Source: Cucumis sativus (taxonomy: Eukaryota > Streptophyta > Magnoliopsida > Cucurbitales > Cucurbitaceae). From it: a stretch of 64,000 nucleotides of DNA. Shown here piece by piece: positions 35,310 through 49,300 of this stretch (position 1 is the first letter of the stretch; each line of letters starts with the position of its first letter). The DNA is taken from NCBI RefSeq assembly GCF_000004075.3, contig NC_026657.2, forward strand, positions 38,674,732 through 38,738,731, written 5' to 3'. The translations under genes were made by a program, and so were the position numbers. The notes under the pieces were generated by a model. It did not search any database, was not told where the DNA came from, and was given only the letters and a program-made list of their open reading frames with translations.

Positions 35310-35316
35310 TATAAAA
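35310..35316 (+). promoter_or_regulatory. TATA box of SPP
   Basis: TATAAAA; predicts transcription start at about 35340, followed by a leader and a probable 5' UTR intron (splice acceptor TTGCAG at 35757-35763). Confidence 0.7.
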
Positions 35317-35848
35317 TCCCAGTCGTCGTTGAAGGTCAGACGATTTAAATTAACAGTCCGGTGGATCGACGTCCTTTTTAATTTCTACTTTTACCCTTTC
35401 GTTCCTTTTTCTTTCATTTGTTTTCCCTTTCCATTCGTCGAGTTAAACCCTAAATCTGAAAATTTTGTGAAAAAAAATAATAATAATTCCTTCTCTTTCT
35501 TCGGCGAGCTCTCCGATCTGCGTGGTCAAATCCACTCGAAGTCTTCGAGCCGCCGATGATTGGTACGGTCGTTTGTTCGTTCCTTTTTTCCAATTTAACG
35601 GTTTTCTTTATTCTCGTTGCTGTTTCCATTTCTCGATAATTTATGGTTATTTGGGTTTTGCTCGTAGGTTGAATTGCGCTTCGAAATTACGACATTTTGA
35701 GATTGATGATTTGATGTTTGATTTTGGGTTAGTGTAATTGATGTTGTTTGAGTTTGATTGCAGAGGGAGCAATTGCGAGACAGTTATCTTAGTTTTTTTG
35801 CCGATTGATAGTGTTGGTTGAAAGGTGTTTAATTAAGAACTGCCCAAC

Positions 35849-38800
35849 ATGAAGAACGCCGAGCGCATTGCGAATTTTGCTCTAGCGGGTGGGTAACCAA
35901 TTTATTGTACTGATTTTTCTCGCCTGTAAATTACGTACGATTTAGGTTGGTTTGTGTTAATCTGGAGATCTTTGTTTCTTTTGTGTTTTGTATTGTTTAT
36001 GAATGTTAAGCGTATGGAGAATTGTGCACAATTAGTCTGGGACTGGGTAAATTGTCAATAGAATTAGCAGACACGTATTAGTCCTAATATCAGTTGCCTA
36101 ATTAGATAGCTTGTATTGAATAGCCAATTTTCTTTTTTTCTGAAGGGTCTATATCATCTGCAGCTAGAAATCTGATAGCTAACCTCTCATTCTAAATGCT
36201 AGACGTAATCATGGTAGTTACGTGGTATGATCACAGATTATAATCTTGACTGATTAACATCTGTAGTTTCATGGAATTCTTTGCAAGATCCGTATATCTG
36301 GTAATCTAGGACTTAGATCTGGGTATCTCTAGTTTGTACTAGAGAGTGGGCAAATCATGTCCACAAGCATTTGTTGTTTTCTTCCTTGTTTTGGTAGTTT
36401 TTGTCTGGAAATTGAATACGATGGAAATGAGAAAATGAAAATTCCCAGTATCCTGGAATCATCATGGCAAGATATACAGATTGTTCAATGTGGATTATGT
36501 TATTCTGGGAAGACTAAGTAACTCACTTTGGAAGCACCACGAAGAATTGTATGAATATTCATTGATCTTGATGGGTCTGAATGAATTTGTACTTAGATTT
36601 CTATCCACTGGAACTAAATACAATGATACCTAATAGAAATATAAATATGTGACAATAATATTACCATATTGCCATCTTATAATTTAACTGTCATGTAACT
36701 CATTAGTCAATGTCAGACATGTTATCTTAAAATCCAGTGTATGGTTAAGCTTAATCTTTTCTACCTTTTGCGTGCAGGATTGACATTAGCTCCACTTGTT
36801 ATGAAGGTTGATCCCAATGTGAACGTTGTGCTGACTGCTTGTCTAACTGTCTATGTGGGCTGTTATCGGTCTGTGAAACCCACTCCACCTTCAGTAAGTG
36901 CAACGAGGAAGTTCCTTTAAGTTGTTAATTCCTTTCACTTCATTCCTTGTACGATTATAAATCCATTTGCTTACACTGTCTTATTATGAAACGTACAGGA
37001 GACAATGTCCAGTGAACACGCCATGCGTTTTCCCTTTGTTGGGAGTGCAATGCTTTTATCTCTTTTCTTGCTTTTCAAGTTTCTATCGAAGGACTTGGTT
37101 AATGCAGTCTTGACATGCTACTTTTTTGTGCTTGGGATCCTTGCTCTTTCGTATGTATTCAAATTTGTTTGCTCATAAGCACTTCTCCTTATTGCCGATA
37201 TAATTAAGTGTGCCCTGAATTCAATTTTATTAATGATTATCCTTGTTCTATTCTATCTAGAGCGACTCTGTTGCCTGCTATTAAGCGATATCTGCCAGAC
37301 CATTGGAATGAAGATGCTATTTCGTGGCGTTTTCCATATTTCCGGTGTATGTGACTTCGTTTTTGCTCAATGTAGTTCCATGAAAAATGAGTAAATTTTC
37401 AAGTGTTTGTGTGTGCTGTTTTCCTTTGGTTCCACATGTCTGTCATGGTCGTGACTATTTTTTACTTTAGGCTACCTTTTCTCCTATGAGGAAACCTTTG
37501 ACAAAAAATCCTAGGTTTGAAATGAAACATTGTCAGTTGGTATTTTTGGAGCTCTTTTTTGGCTTTGAAGACGTTTTGCCACTTTCCTATCAAGGAATTT
37601 GAAGTTTAATGGTTTTTATTATAGTTTTCGTATGAGTATACTTGTTTGCCAGGCTTGTACAAATATTTTATTTTATTTTAAATTTTTTTTCTCCCTGGAA
37701 GATCGTAGGTTAAATGTCAAGATCTTTGAAAAGATGTACAGTGGCATTCTGTTCTTTTGTAACCCATACAATTATAACTTTATTTTTATTTTGGATATCT
37801 CTGTTTCTCTCAAGATTCAGATGCTTTGATCTGCTTGACCTTATCTCATTTTATCATGCAGAATGATATTTTTCCTTTCATTTCTTACACAGCTTTGGAG
37901 ATCGAGTTCACCAGGTCCCAGGTTGTTGCAGCAATTCCCGGAACCTTCTTTTGTGCATGGTATGCTCTTAAGAAACACTGGCTGGCTAACAATATCTTGG
38001 GCCTTGCCTTTTGTATCCAGGTACAGTAGCAACCTTTTAAAATAAATTACACCATAGCCATTGGTTCAGCAATCCGTTCTCTAATTCCTTAAAGTATGTG
38101 GTTGGGGGTCCTTTGCTGGCTGCCAAGCCTTTTGTTGGGTTTAATTCAAGAATTAAATCATCAAGTATCTCTAAAAGTAACTAAGGGACTTTTCTGCAAT
38201 TCTTTTGGTAGATCAGAGAACGTATTTAATTGATTTGATATCCATTTATGTGGCAGATTACCTGTGTTTGAGCACATGATGAAGTAATTGTATCTCTGTT
38301 TTCCATTTGCAGGGAATTGAAATGCTCTCTCTTGGTTCTTTTAAGACTGGTGCCATACTTTTGGTAAGAACTGGAATACAACGATCTGATATTGAAAGTT
38401 AATGATAATTCAAGAATCAAGATTAATTGGTTACAATTGTATAGAATACTTGGGGCATGTTTGACCCAAAGCGTTGAAGTTGGGGAGTGTGAACTCCCCT
38501 CCTTGTTTGGCCCATGGTCCAAGGAGTTCCTAAACCCACTCTAGGCCAGGCTCCACGACTAAGAAATATCAATTCCTGGACTTATTAGGTCCTTCCACCA
38601 TGACTAAACAACTCCCTGAACTAAACAGTTTCACCCTTGCCCCAAACCTTTACTTTATCAATTTCAATCAATATGGTGACTGAGTTTTGAGAAAACTAAC
38701 GGGAAATGCATATTTCACTCCACCAAATCTGTCTGAATTTCATCACGTGTTATCTCTCTAACAAGTATTTTGGCTGTTATGATTAATCAATGATATGTTG

Positions 38801-40968
38801 GTGGTACAATTATTTGATTGTCCCTTTGCACATGTTCTGATCAGTCGTGTCTTTTTCCCCCTGTTATTAATTGTTACTTTCTTTTCTTTCTAATTTGCTC
38901 ATAGGCTGGACTGTTTGTATACGATATCTTCTGGGTTTTCTTTACTCCCGTGATGGTTAGTGTTGCAAAATCGTTTGATGCACCCATAAAGGTCTGTACT
39001 CTTGCTTAACTTGAAAACTTGTTCTCGCAATATTTTTCTTTTCTATGATACTTGTTGACGATAGTTCACAGATAAATGTGATTTAGGTTGAGCTGACTGT
39101 CTAATTATGGTTTTCTAAATTTATTTGTAGCTTTTGTTCCCCACCGCAGATGCTGCCAGACCATTTTCCATGCTTGGACTAGGTGACATTGTCATTCCTG
39201 GTGAGTTTTGAATGTCAATCTACATCTGTTGGATTTGTGGTAGGACATGTCTCTGGGGTGTTTATCCCAGTTTTTTTCACATTTTATTTGTCATCAACAT
39301 CATTACCTCTGTCATGCAATCTTGATACTAGATGACGTGTTGGCAGGAAAACGAAATATAATGTCGGGGTAGGTGAAATGAATGGTGGTGTACATAACTA
39401 AACTCTCCCTCGTATTGCTAACTGTTCTATTTTGGACCTACAATTTTTTTCATGTCTCCAGCCAACTATGCTTTTCATCTTCGCACCACTTTGATGCAAA
39501 TTAGGCTCTACATGTGCATTGTTCATATAGCTTTCCAACTGTTCTCTTAATGTGTCTAAATGTAAGCCCTTTTTGTTGTTGAGTCATATTGACTTACCAA
39601 GGTACACAGTAGACACTCTTGGTAGTTATCTGTGGGAGAGAGAGATGATGTTAAAATTTACCATTCTAATAGTTATGAAGAAGCTTAGAAAATTGCACTA
39701 TTGACAACTGTTGGTTGAAAAAAAGAAAAAAGAACACTTTGTTTATGAAAGAAAATGCTATTTTTCTTTTTACTGCAATGATTTTTGTAGGCGATTATTT
39801 AGACGTAGTAGAATGTTCAAATTTATCTTAGATGTTTTGTGTGCATATTTTGGTGGTTTAGTTTTTCTGAAAAGTGGGAGGTTACTGTGCCTTTGGCCTT
39901 GATAAATCATGCTACTTTTGTGGTGGTAGTGGCTTCTTGAAAATCCATTATAGATGTTCTTAAATAGACGTTCATATTCCAAAAAGGAGAAAGGCACTTC
40001 TAGAGTTCTTATTGATGAGAGATCCCTATGCCTAAATCAGGATCAAGAGAGGAGGAAAAAGGCCTCCAATCTAAGAAAGTGTTACATTGTGAGAGTATTG
40101 AATAAAGCGTCTGAAAATGAACATTGAAGCTGCTTGATGATTAGCATTCTCAATTCTCCTTTTTGATAGATCTCGTGCCTTAATTTCATCAGCATTGTTT
40201 CTATGCAATTCATGGAAGACTTTATGTCATTAAGGAAGTATTGATATTGTTTTTCTTCCTCTAGGCATCTTTGTTGCACTGGCTCTTCGATTTGATGCAT
40301 CCAGGGGAAAAGATGGTCAATATTTTAAGAGTGCTTTTTTGGGATACTCAGTTGGTTTGGTCCTTACCATAATAGTTATGAATTGGTTTCAAGCTGCTCA
40401 GGTAACGTCTGCATTCTCGTTGCTTTTTCTGGCTAATGCACCTCTGATTCAAATGCTACATGGTTTGATTATTTTATTAAATATTATTCATACTTTTGCA
40501 ATTTGCTCAACAATGTACGTATCAAGGAGCTTGATATGATCACTTGTATGTCTTGATTCCAACTCTTTTTAGCGAAATTGAAAATATATGGCCTGATCTT
40601 TTCATTTGCTTTCTCATTTTGCAGCCTGCACTTCTGTATATTGTGCCTGCTGTCATTGGATTTTTGGCTGCTCATGTGATATGGAATGGAGATGTGAAAC
40701 CGGTTTGTTCCCATTTTATCTTGCTCTCAAATTTTATCTTTGATTTGATGGTCGATTTCACTCATCCATAGTACGACTAACACCCCACACTTCAAAAAAT
40801 TTAGCTTAAAGGAAATTCACTGTCTGGTTCATTCTGTCAAAATAAAAATTTGAATTCGGTTATTTTACTTACTCTACTTTTGTGCAGTTGTTAGAGTTTG
40901 ACGAATCGAAGACGGGTATTGCATCTGAAGATGGGGGTGAAGATGATAAAGGAAGCAAGAAGGAATGA
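35849..40968 (+). CDS. SPP: Signal peptide peptidase
   Basis: GXGD-type aspartyl intramembrane protease of the ER that cleaves signal-peptide remnants and is linked to ER-associated degradation; essential for pollen in Arabidopsis. Coding exons: 35849-35888, 36778-36893, 36999-37150, 37261-37346, 37893-38020, 38313-38363, 38905-38991, 39131-39200, 40265-40401, 40625-40702, 40888-40968. Joined frame open, 341 residues (Arabidopsis 344). Exon 4 must use the GTATGTG donor (after 37346) to give FRSLE. Catalytic motifs are complete: YD (Asp about 198) in AGLFVYDIFW, GLGD (Asp about 239) in SMLGLGDIVIPG, and PAL at about 290. Nine membrane segments are expected. The C-terminus is short and charged and ends KGSKKE, a possible KKXX-like ER-retention signal. 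The promoter has an exact ERSE. Confidence 0.97.
38453..38530. mobile_element. Possible small TIR-element remnant in SPP intron 6
   Basis: GGGGCATGTTTGACCC resembles ends of MITEs, and the segment contains the hairpin GGGGAGT-GTGA-ACTCCCC and a TTTGGCCCATGG block. No matching far end or target duplication was found. Confidence 0.3.
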
Positions 40969-43900
40969 ATATGGAAAAAGATGGATGGGGTTGTGGGGAG
41001 GCCTAATTTTCCAGGTGTAATGAGGCCAAGCAAATGTGCGTAGTTTGTATGAGAGATATCAAATCATCATCATTCATCTCATCCCCAATTCCCATCCTCT
41101 TTTAAGTTAAAAGGAAAAAAAAAGGGCTAATTTATGTGCAAAAACTTTGCCTACAGTTGTATCCAAACAAACAAACAGATTTTGAAATGAGGTAGCACCA
41201 AGTCAAGTCCTGTTCTGTCCTCTTTTTAGCTCTCTTAGTTTTCACCTCATCAGAAGCTTTTATTTCAACTTTTCCCCATTTGCTTGGGGTTTTTATAGCA
41301 AATTTAAATATTTTATAAAGGGCCCCCATCGTCTTTCCTTTTTCAGCTTCTATTTTTTAGATTCATAATCATTCATGTTTGGTTGCGACAGTTTTATTCA
41401 TTTATTTATGATATTAATGGGAGTTTGGACCCACAACTACAAAACTACAGATAGGTTTCTAATATTCATTGTTGAGTCATATTTTAATTCTAACCCTATA
41501 CTGATAATGCTGGGCAATTTGAAATGATCAAAACTATGCCTTGAGAGGAAACACTTTCAACTGTAACCCATGTGGTGAAATTTCGAAATCTTATAGATGA
41601 CAGACAAGTCATTCTCTTCTTTTGCTCAAATCATTTGACTTCGAAATTTTGTGAATTTTGTGACTATAGATGTTGAAGCGGCGTGGAGATTCTTGGAATG
41701 TACTGTTGATGATGTGAAACCTTTAAACCGAGAGTTAATCGCGAAAAATGCTAAGAGACAGACGTGTTTTGGTGGAGAATCTCCCAATTAAAATTATCAA
41801 TGTGGCTCTAAAGTATGTATCAAAGGTCGCACTAATACTTTGTTTTTCTTTCCATAAAAAATAGATCAATACTTGCTAAATTAAATTTATTGGAATACAT
41901 TTTTGTTTCTTTCAACTCTAATCTTTTCTCATATTGTATCCATTTTCAATTTTATCAAATTGGGTAAATTTTTTTAAATAATTTCTCGCTACTTTTATCA
42001 AATTCGAAATTTACATTAAAAATATCTTTGAAATTTCAAATGTTTAAAAAATATTCTTAAACAAAAATGTCTTTCAAGTTTTAAAATTTTCAAAAATATC
42101 TTCAAATACATAAATTTGTAAGACTAGGTATGTGATACGATCTAACACGAGGAATCGAACTCTAACCTAACCTGAACGTTGATAAAATAAAATAAGTTAG
42201 AGTTGTGTGAGTCACCAATAAAAAGGTTTTAAAAATGTTAATGTTAAAGAGAAATTATTGTAATCATTGAAACCTTTGTGTTTCTTACACTCTTACAAAA
42301 GAAACTTTCGTTTATCAAAAGAAAAATACATATAAATAAACAAATAAATGAACGGCAGAAACCTTTTCTTTCTTTTTTCCAGCTGTGAGTCGTAAAAATC
42401 ATATAAATCATTTCCTTTTTTTTTCCTTAAACAAAACATTCTTTTTAGAAGGCAAAGAAAAAAGTGTACAAATAAAAGTTTAGTTGAAGACTTTCAATCA
42501 ATATAACTATTTACTTTCTTTTATCTTTTGTACCAATTAATTTTTTATTATAAAATATCTCATTGAAATTAAGGATCCATTTTTATTACTTTGTAACAAT
42601 AGTTTATAAATAAATTTGTTCATCCATTCCAAATTTAAAACCTTATTACTATAAACACTAAATTTAAAGTATATAAAATAAAGTATGGTTTATTTCACAA
42701 GATCCTTATAAATCTAATGATAAAGTAGATAGAATAAATTGTTATTTATTTTGTTAGGTCCATATAAATATTATATTTCAATAAATTGTTACAAATTAGA
42801 GTTGAAAAGGGAAAATGGTTGCCTTGGTCAAAAAGTTCACGAGCAAAATCATTTTACAACCTTTATATATATATATATATATATACACATTTGATTTTCT
42901 AACAAATCCAACCACTATCTATATATATAAATACACACTCTTAAGTTTCTAACAAATCCAACCACTATCTTTTGATAAGAGAGCCTTTAATTATTATATT
43001 TGACTTCATTGAATATGTCATAGTTTTGTTGGGGTGGATTTATCGTAGCATTTTAAATCTGATTTAGGTGCTTTTATTAAAATTTATACTTTGTTTTTTA
43101 AAGTTAATTTTTAATTAAAATAAACTTATTTCACTGCAAAAACATGAATTAACAAGAAAAAAACAATATTAAAATAAACAAAACAAAAATATATAATAAA
43201 CTAAGAAATTAAGGAAATAGAATTTTCTTAAAATATTCACTCTTTATAGTCAATTTGACAAACGCGATATATCTTCAACCCATGTAACAAAGTAATTAAA
43301 TATAGAGGAAAGTGATATTAAATACGATGGATGTAATCTATTGTAATATTGATGGTAGAACACTGATAATAATCTTTAGAAGAAAAAAAAAACACACCAC
43401 ATGAATATATTTTTTAGAATTTATTGTGAAAATGTTGGATGATAATAATATTTTTATAGACAAAAAAAAAAACGTAATAGTTATTAAATCTAAGATATAT
43501 GAAAAAACACAAAAAAAAGAACAAAAACAAAAGTGGAAAAATGTTGAAATAAGATTGAAAAAATTAATATAGAAAGACTAAAACAGTATTTCAACCAAAA
43601 ATGGATATTATTTGTATTTAATAATAAAAAATATATTTCCAAATATAGAAATAAACTAAATTATGTAAAAACTATAAAAAAAAATATGGTAAATTATCTA
43701 TCTGATAAAAGTCTATTTTAGTTTATTTTTAAAAGTTTTATTATTTCAAATAAATTCTCACAAAGTTGAACGTATTGAAAAAATTTATTATAAAATATAA
43801 AATGGTTGAAAATATTTGCAAAATTTTTGGAATTCTATGGAATAATGTGGGAATGAATTATTTGGAAAATTGTAAATCCATAACTTGAAGAGCAAATATC

Positions 43901-45748
43901 TCATGCGTTGGCTTATTGGCTTATTGAATAGATATTGTCGGTACACCAACCACTTTGCCTCTATTGAATTATTAATATTTTAAGTACATGTATTGAACTA
44001 TGAAAGACAAATTTCATATGCAAATTGTTTTTTGGGATCTTTTCGTTCCCAATCTAATCTACTGTTTTCAAAGTGGCAAAATTATTGTAACATTAAATTT
44101 TTTAAAAGAATGCTAATAAAAAATTGGGTTTTTTACACACATTCATATATCTAATCTACTATTTTACAAGTGGTAATAATAGTAACATCAAATTTGAAAT
44201 GTTTAAATATAACAAAACTTTAACATATTTACGAATCGGGTAACGAAACTAAAAAGTCCATAAAACTGGTTAGTTTTAAAAAATATTTCAGTGTCATCCA
44301 TTTTTATCTCATTTCTTCGTCAAACTTTTCATTTCCATTGCTTTTTTTTCTCTTCTCATTTAACAATTTATCTTCCTTTTTTCAAACTGTTAGGTTGAAG
44401 ATTATGTACCAAATATAAAAAGTCTATTTTTTCGAAGAAAAAAAAAAGTTTTTTAGTTGTTCAAGATCTTAAACAAAAATTGTTGGATAATATTGGTACA
44501 TGTTTAGATTTTGTTACAACCAAATATAACAAATATAAAATAATTTTTAAAAAATTATTGGATATTGGTAAACATACAAGTCTAAACGAATGAATCTTGA
44601 AAATAAAAATATCGTTTATATTTGGGTATAACAAATAATAGCAAAATCTAAATACCAATGTGAACCATCAATTAATGACGTGACGACATTACATGTTTTT
44701 TTAGTTTTTGAAATTGTTTTATATACCGCAAATACTTCAAACACTGAAAAATAAGTTTTTTTTTTTCAAAAATAGAAAAACAATAAACTATTTGAACTCA
44801 TAAACAATCATAAATTATTATGATATGGAATTGATTGCACTTTATTTTCGTAGACAGTTTTTTTTTTGGGTTAATTTTTCTATTTTTTAAAACTTCTCTA
44901 AAAAAACCCAATAAAAGGGTTTATTGGTTCAAGAAATTCCCATTTCAGTTACTTTACTATATAATTTTAAAAGGTTCGTTTTGACTATATTTTAAACTTT
45001 TTTTTATATATATTTTTTTAGTTTTTAAGGCTAATTTAGTTTATTACTATTAAACCACTATCGTTTTAGTTCATGAGTCTTCTAAAAAAATATAACAAAC
45101 GAATATTTACAATCTATAGAACTATTTAAAAAATATAAAAGTCATAAATATAAAAAAATATCTCGTGATTAGTTGACCTTGAACTCATAACATTTGAATT
45201 TACCCAAATCTAAACAACTTTTTTTTCAATAATTTTTTTATAGATTTTGGTATTTTTATAGTTTATATTTGATCGTTAAAATTCGGTAGGTACTTTACAT
45301 TTGGTCAGGATTTTATATTTAGTATAAGTTCATTTAGATTTTGCTTTTAAGATTATTTAGTACCTTGGCTATTTTGTTTATACTATCGTCATTTAAAAAA
45401 AAAAAAAAAACTTGAAACAAATAGTTTGAAAAAAATAAAAGAAAAATGGAGAGCAAGAAAGAAAATGGACGACATAAGAAGAAAGAAAAACGGCAAAAGA
45501 GAATAAGAGAATAAAGACGATGGAGAAAAAAATGGCACAAGAGAAAATGAAAGACTATTTAAAAAAATGACATATCTAAATAGTTTGATTATTTGTCATA
45601 TTTATAAAATGTTCTCTTTAATTTATTCATTTTAGTTTTTTTATATTATTTTTTTCAATCAAAATTTCAAGGAAACAATCTCATTCACTAGAATTCTTAA
45701 CATGTAATAAAAAAACTATACAAAAAAAACTGGAAGAACTTTAAAATA

Positions 45749-45884
45749 TAGTAAATTTTACAAAATATTTATGACCTATAACAAATTATATAATTGATAT
45801 AGATAGAATATTATGTGATAGAATCCAAAATTTTGTTATAATTTTAAATATTTTAATTTATTTTACTATTTTTAAAAATGCTCC
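45749..45884. mobile_element. MITE-like element, copy 2 of 3
   Basis: Same family as 10446-10591 and alignable along its length, with the same TTTTACAAAATATTTAT and CTATAACAAATTAT left part and ATTTTACTATTTTTAAAAAT right end. Intergenic. Confidence 0.65.
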
Positions 45885-46194
45885 AAAAATTATATAAAGT
45901 TTAAGTTCATAAAAGGGAGGCAAAATATTTATTTGCTTGCCTCACCTGTTAATTAAGAGGTTTGATTTTAAAAAACGGGTCTTTTAAAAAAAATGGTAAA
46001 AATAGATGTTTTCAAAAGTATTTGGATATAAGAAGTGAATTTTTTGTTTTATTAGAATACGTCTACACATTTTAGATTGATTTTTTCTCTCTCTCCTGTC
46101 AACGTAAAAGAAGGAAAAGAAATGGTCAGTGGGCCATCTCATTTAATTTATTATGAAGAATAATTGAATATAACTTTTAAATTTATTTTTCATA

Positions 46195-46310
46195 AAAAAT
46201 ACAAAATAATAAATGAAGAATAATTGAAATTTATGTGTAATATTTAAGGGTTCATTCGGCTCAAAAATACAAAATAATAAATGAAGAATAATTGAATTTT
46301 AAGTGTAATA
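46195..46310. repeat. 68-bp tandem repeat
   Basis: AAAATACAAAATAATAAATG and then AAGAATAATTGAA, followed by GTGTAATAT, occurs twice with a period of about 68 bp; part of it occurs a third time at about 46152. Confidence 0.7.
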
Positions 46311-49300
46311 TCCGAGTGCCCTTTGGCATAAGATTATGAAATGACGAACCTAGCCATTTTAACTCACTCCATATTTGTCTTAACGATTATGACTTTATAC
46401 TTCTTTTTCTTTATTTCTCTTTATTCTTCACGGGACATATTTATTAGTAGGCTAGTAACACGTGTCTCTCTCACATTTTCGATTTTTGTATTTTAATATT
46501 AGTTTTGAAGTGTTAAATTACAATATATATTAAATGATATGTTATATTATTACTAGATTTTGTCTCTGATATAGTGGTTGTGACTCTTTTAAAATCTAAA
46601 GTTCAAAGTTTAAATCTCGTTTACATCTCACTCTCTCCTCTCAAACACATACTATAATAACTCACAAACTATTATAACTTATCAACTATAATAACCATAT
46701 GTTATAGTAACTCACTTCACTGCTTAAACGCCCCTTACAGTTTTAGTTTTGTTTACAACAAATTCATAAATTTTAAAAATTGAAAATTTTAAGATGAAAT
46801 TCTTAATTTTGAAAGTTTGTAGATGAAAATAGACATCCATCTAAATTTAATATATTAGATTTATAATTTAATTGAAAAAATATTTCAAGTTTGCTATTTT
46901 GTTTTTTGTTTTTTATAAAAAATATATTCATAGGAAGATGTTTGATCCCTACCTCACACATTATCATATATATATATATATATATATATTAGATGTAATC
47001 ATATAATTAATTGCATTATGATTTCAATTAAAACTAGCACTTACCTTAAATGATTTATAATAGAACGAGTTTGTAATGCAATAGAATTCAAAATTGAGAT
47101 TGAGCATTTTAGACCTAATTAATAATCCAAAAAATTACTTATGTTTCTTTAAACAATTTTCAATTTATTCCTCTCTCTACCCTTTTCATCATCAACAATT
47201 GCATTTTTTTTCGTATTTGATTACTCATTTTTTGTTTCTATAATTTTGATAATCTTGATTAAATTTCACACCCGAGATAATTTCTTACTCGGATACACTT
47301 TAATCCTAACAAAATAAAAAAAAAAATTGTGAATCAAAAACACGTTTTTTTCTTGATTTTTATTTTTGCACAAGAAAAAACAAAATAGTGCTTTCCTTTC
47401 CCATGAAATAGACGTTTAATTTTTGTAACTCATTGCGTCCACAACTAGTGTGGCTCTATTCCCTTATTGCATCCTCTTGGACCACTCTTGTGGCTCTATT
47501 CTATTATTGCCCCCACCTACCCACTATCGTAACAGATTTCAAATAAAAACTGAAATAAATCATTAAAACTCAATTTCTTTTTCTAAAAGAAATAAAAATC
47601 TATCGTTTACGTGAGTATGATAGATCGGAAATTGACTCGCCAAACTAAAGGTGGTTGGTCGTTCGATCAGATAATGAGAGGGTTCAATCAATGTTTGTTC
47701 GAAAAAGTTTCAAATCAATAAATTTCATAAAATTATTTCTTAATACTAAACCAACGGACTAACATTTAATCATCAATGATTAAGATCAGTTTGAACATTT
47801 TACTCCAAAATATGTTATATTTTATTATTGTATATAAATACTTTTGTTTATTTGAAGATATAGGTTCGATCTAGAATAATAATATAATAATAATTGGTGA
47901 CATAGAAAACATCTTTTAAAATTCACAATTATTGTTCTGAATAAAACATATGTTTATAAGTTTCAACTAAAGAAACAAAATCAAGTTTTGTCGTTGGTTT
48001 TTTTTATAATACTTCCCAAAAATTTGAAAAGAAAAAATTATTTCAATTAATTAACAAATAGTTTGTTTTTTTTTTTTAAATAAGCTAATTTTTTTAGAAA
48101 TTTTCAAAATCAACAAATTTTTTTTATATGAATGTAAAATGTTTTGGTTTTTTTTTTTCTATTTAGAAAAGAAACCCATAAATAAATGTCATAATACTGT
48201 GAATGCAGTCAATAAATAATGAATGATATTTAATTGAAAGAGAAAGGCACACATAAATGACAATAAATAACGATCACTATTTTAGAAAAAATGAATGAGA
48301 AGTCTTTTCTAATATTTACAAAAAAAGAAAAAGAAAAAAACTAAAATAAATTTAGTTGAGCACTGATTGACGTTACTTTAGACGTGACTGCACAGTGTAC
48401 ATCATAAATATAGGAAGTTTAATTTCTCCTAACTACGACAGTTGTATTCTACTAAAAAATAATCCGATAATACTAAAAGAAATGGTAATTCTCTACTTAA
48501 ATCTTCCAATTATTTAAAAAAATTGATGTTTTTTCTAAAATAAGAAGTAGTTAGGTAAAATAAGTGAATTTTTTTAAAATAAGAATATTAATAATAATTA
48601 AAATAATAATGATAATAATTAAAAATAATAGATTAAATAAGATGGGCCCACCGACGCATTCTAATAGAACAAAAAATTTACCAATTTACCTAAATACTTT
48701 TAAAAACACTAATTTTTTTTTCTTTTAAAAAAATCCCTTTTTCAAATCACCCTAAATCTTCAAACATTTAAAGATTAAAATGAACTTTTAATATTTGAGG
48801 TTTAAAGTTAATTTTAAAATTAATTCAATATAATTTATACTAATGTACATGTCAATCCTTAAAATTAACTTATTGACCATTTAGAAGTATTTAAAAACCA
48901 TGTGGATCAAAGTGTTTAAACTTTCAAGATCAAATAGACATAAACTTCAAACTCTATGAACCACAAGTCCATTTTATCCAAATTTTTTTCTCCTAAATTC
49001 ATATTTATTTTTATAAATTAAATATGTCAACTCATTTCAAGTTTTTTTGTTTCAATTTTATAATGAAGATGACACACAATTACATAACTTTACATGCACA
49101 TTTTTTTAATATTATTTTCGAAGAAAGACCAAACTTTTTCAATATTTTATCATACATTTTTTTCTTTTTTTTCAAAACTTTCCTTTCCACATCATTCCGT
49201 CTCAAAATATTTATAATCTTTATATTATCATGTAATTATCTTTTTTATACAAATGATGATTCAAAATAATTCATTATAATTCGATTAAGCCACCCTCTAA

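Noticed and set aside
45334-45540. Phe/Leu-rich minus-strand open frame
   Set aside because: Low-complexity translation of a GA-rich tract; no homologue pattern.
46555-46640. tRNA-like SINE head (GTTCAAAGTTTAAATCTCG)
   Set aside because: Too degraded to support; no tail or target duplication.
49024-49269. Phe-rich open frame before TauE
   Set aside because: AT-rich composition alone explains it; no domain or splice context.
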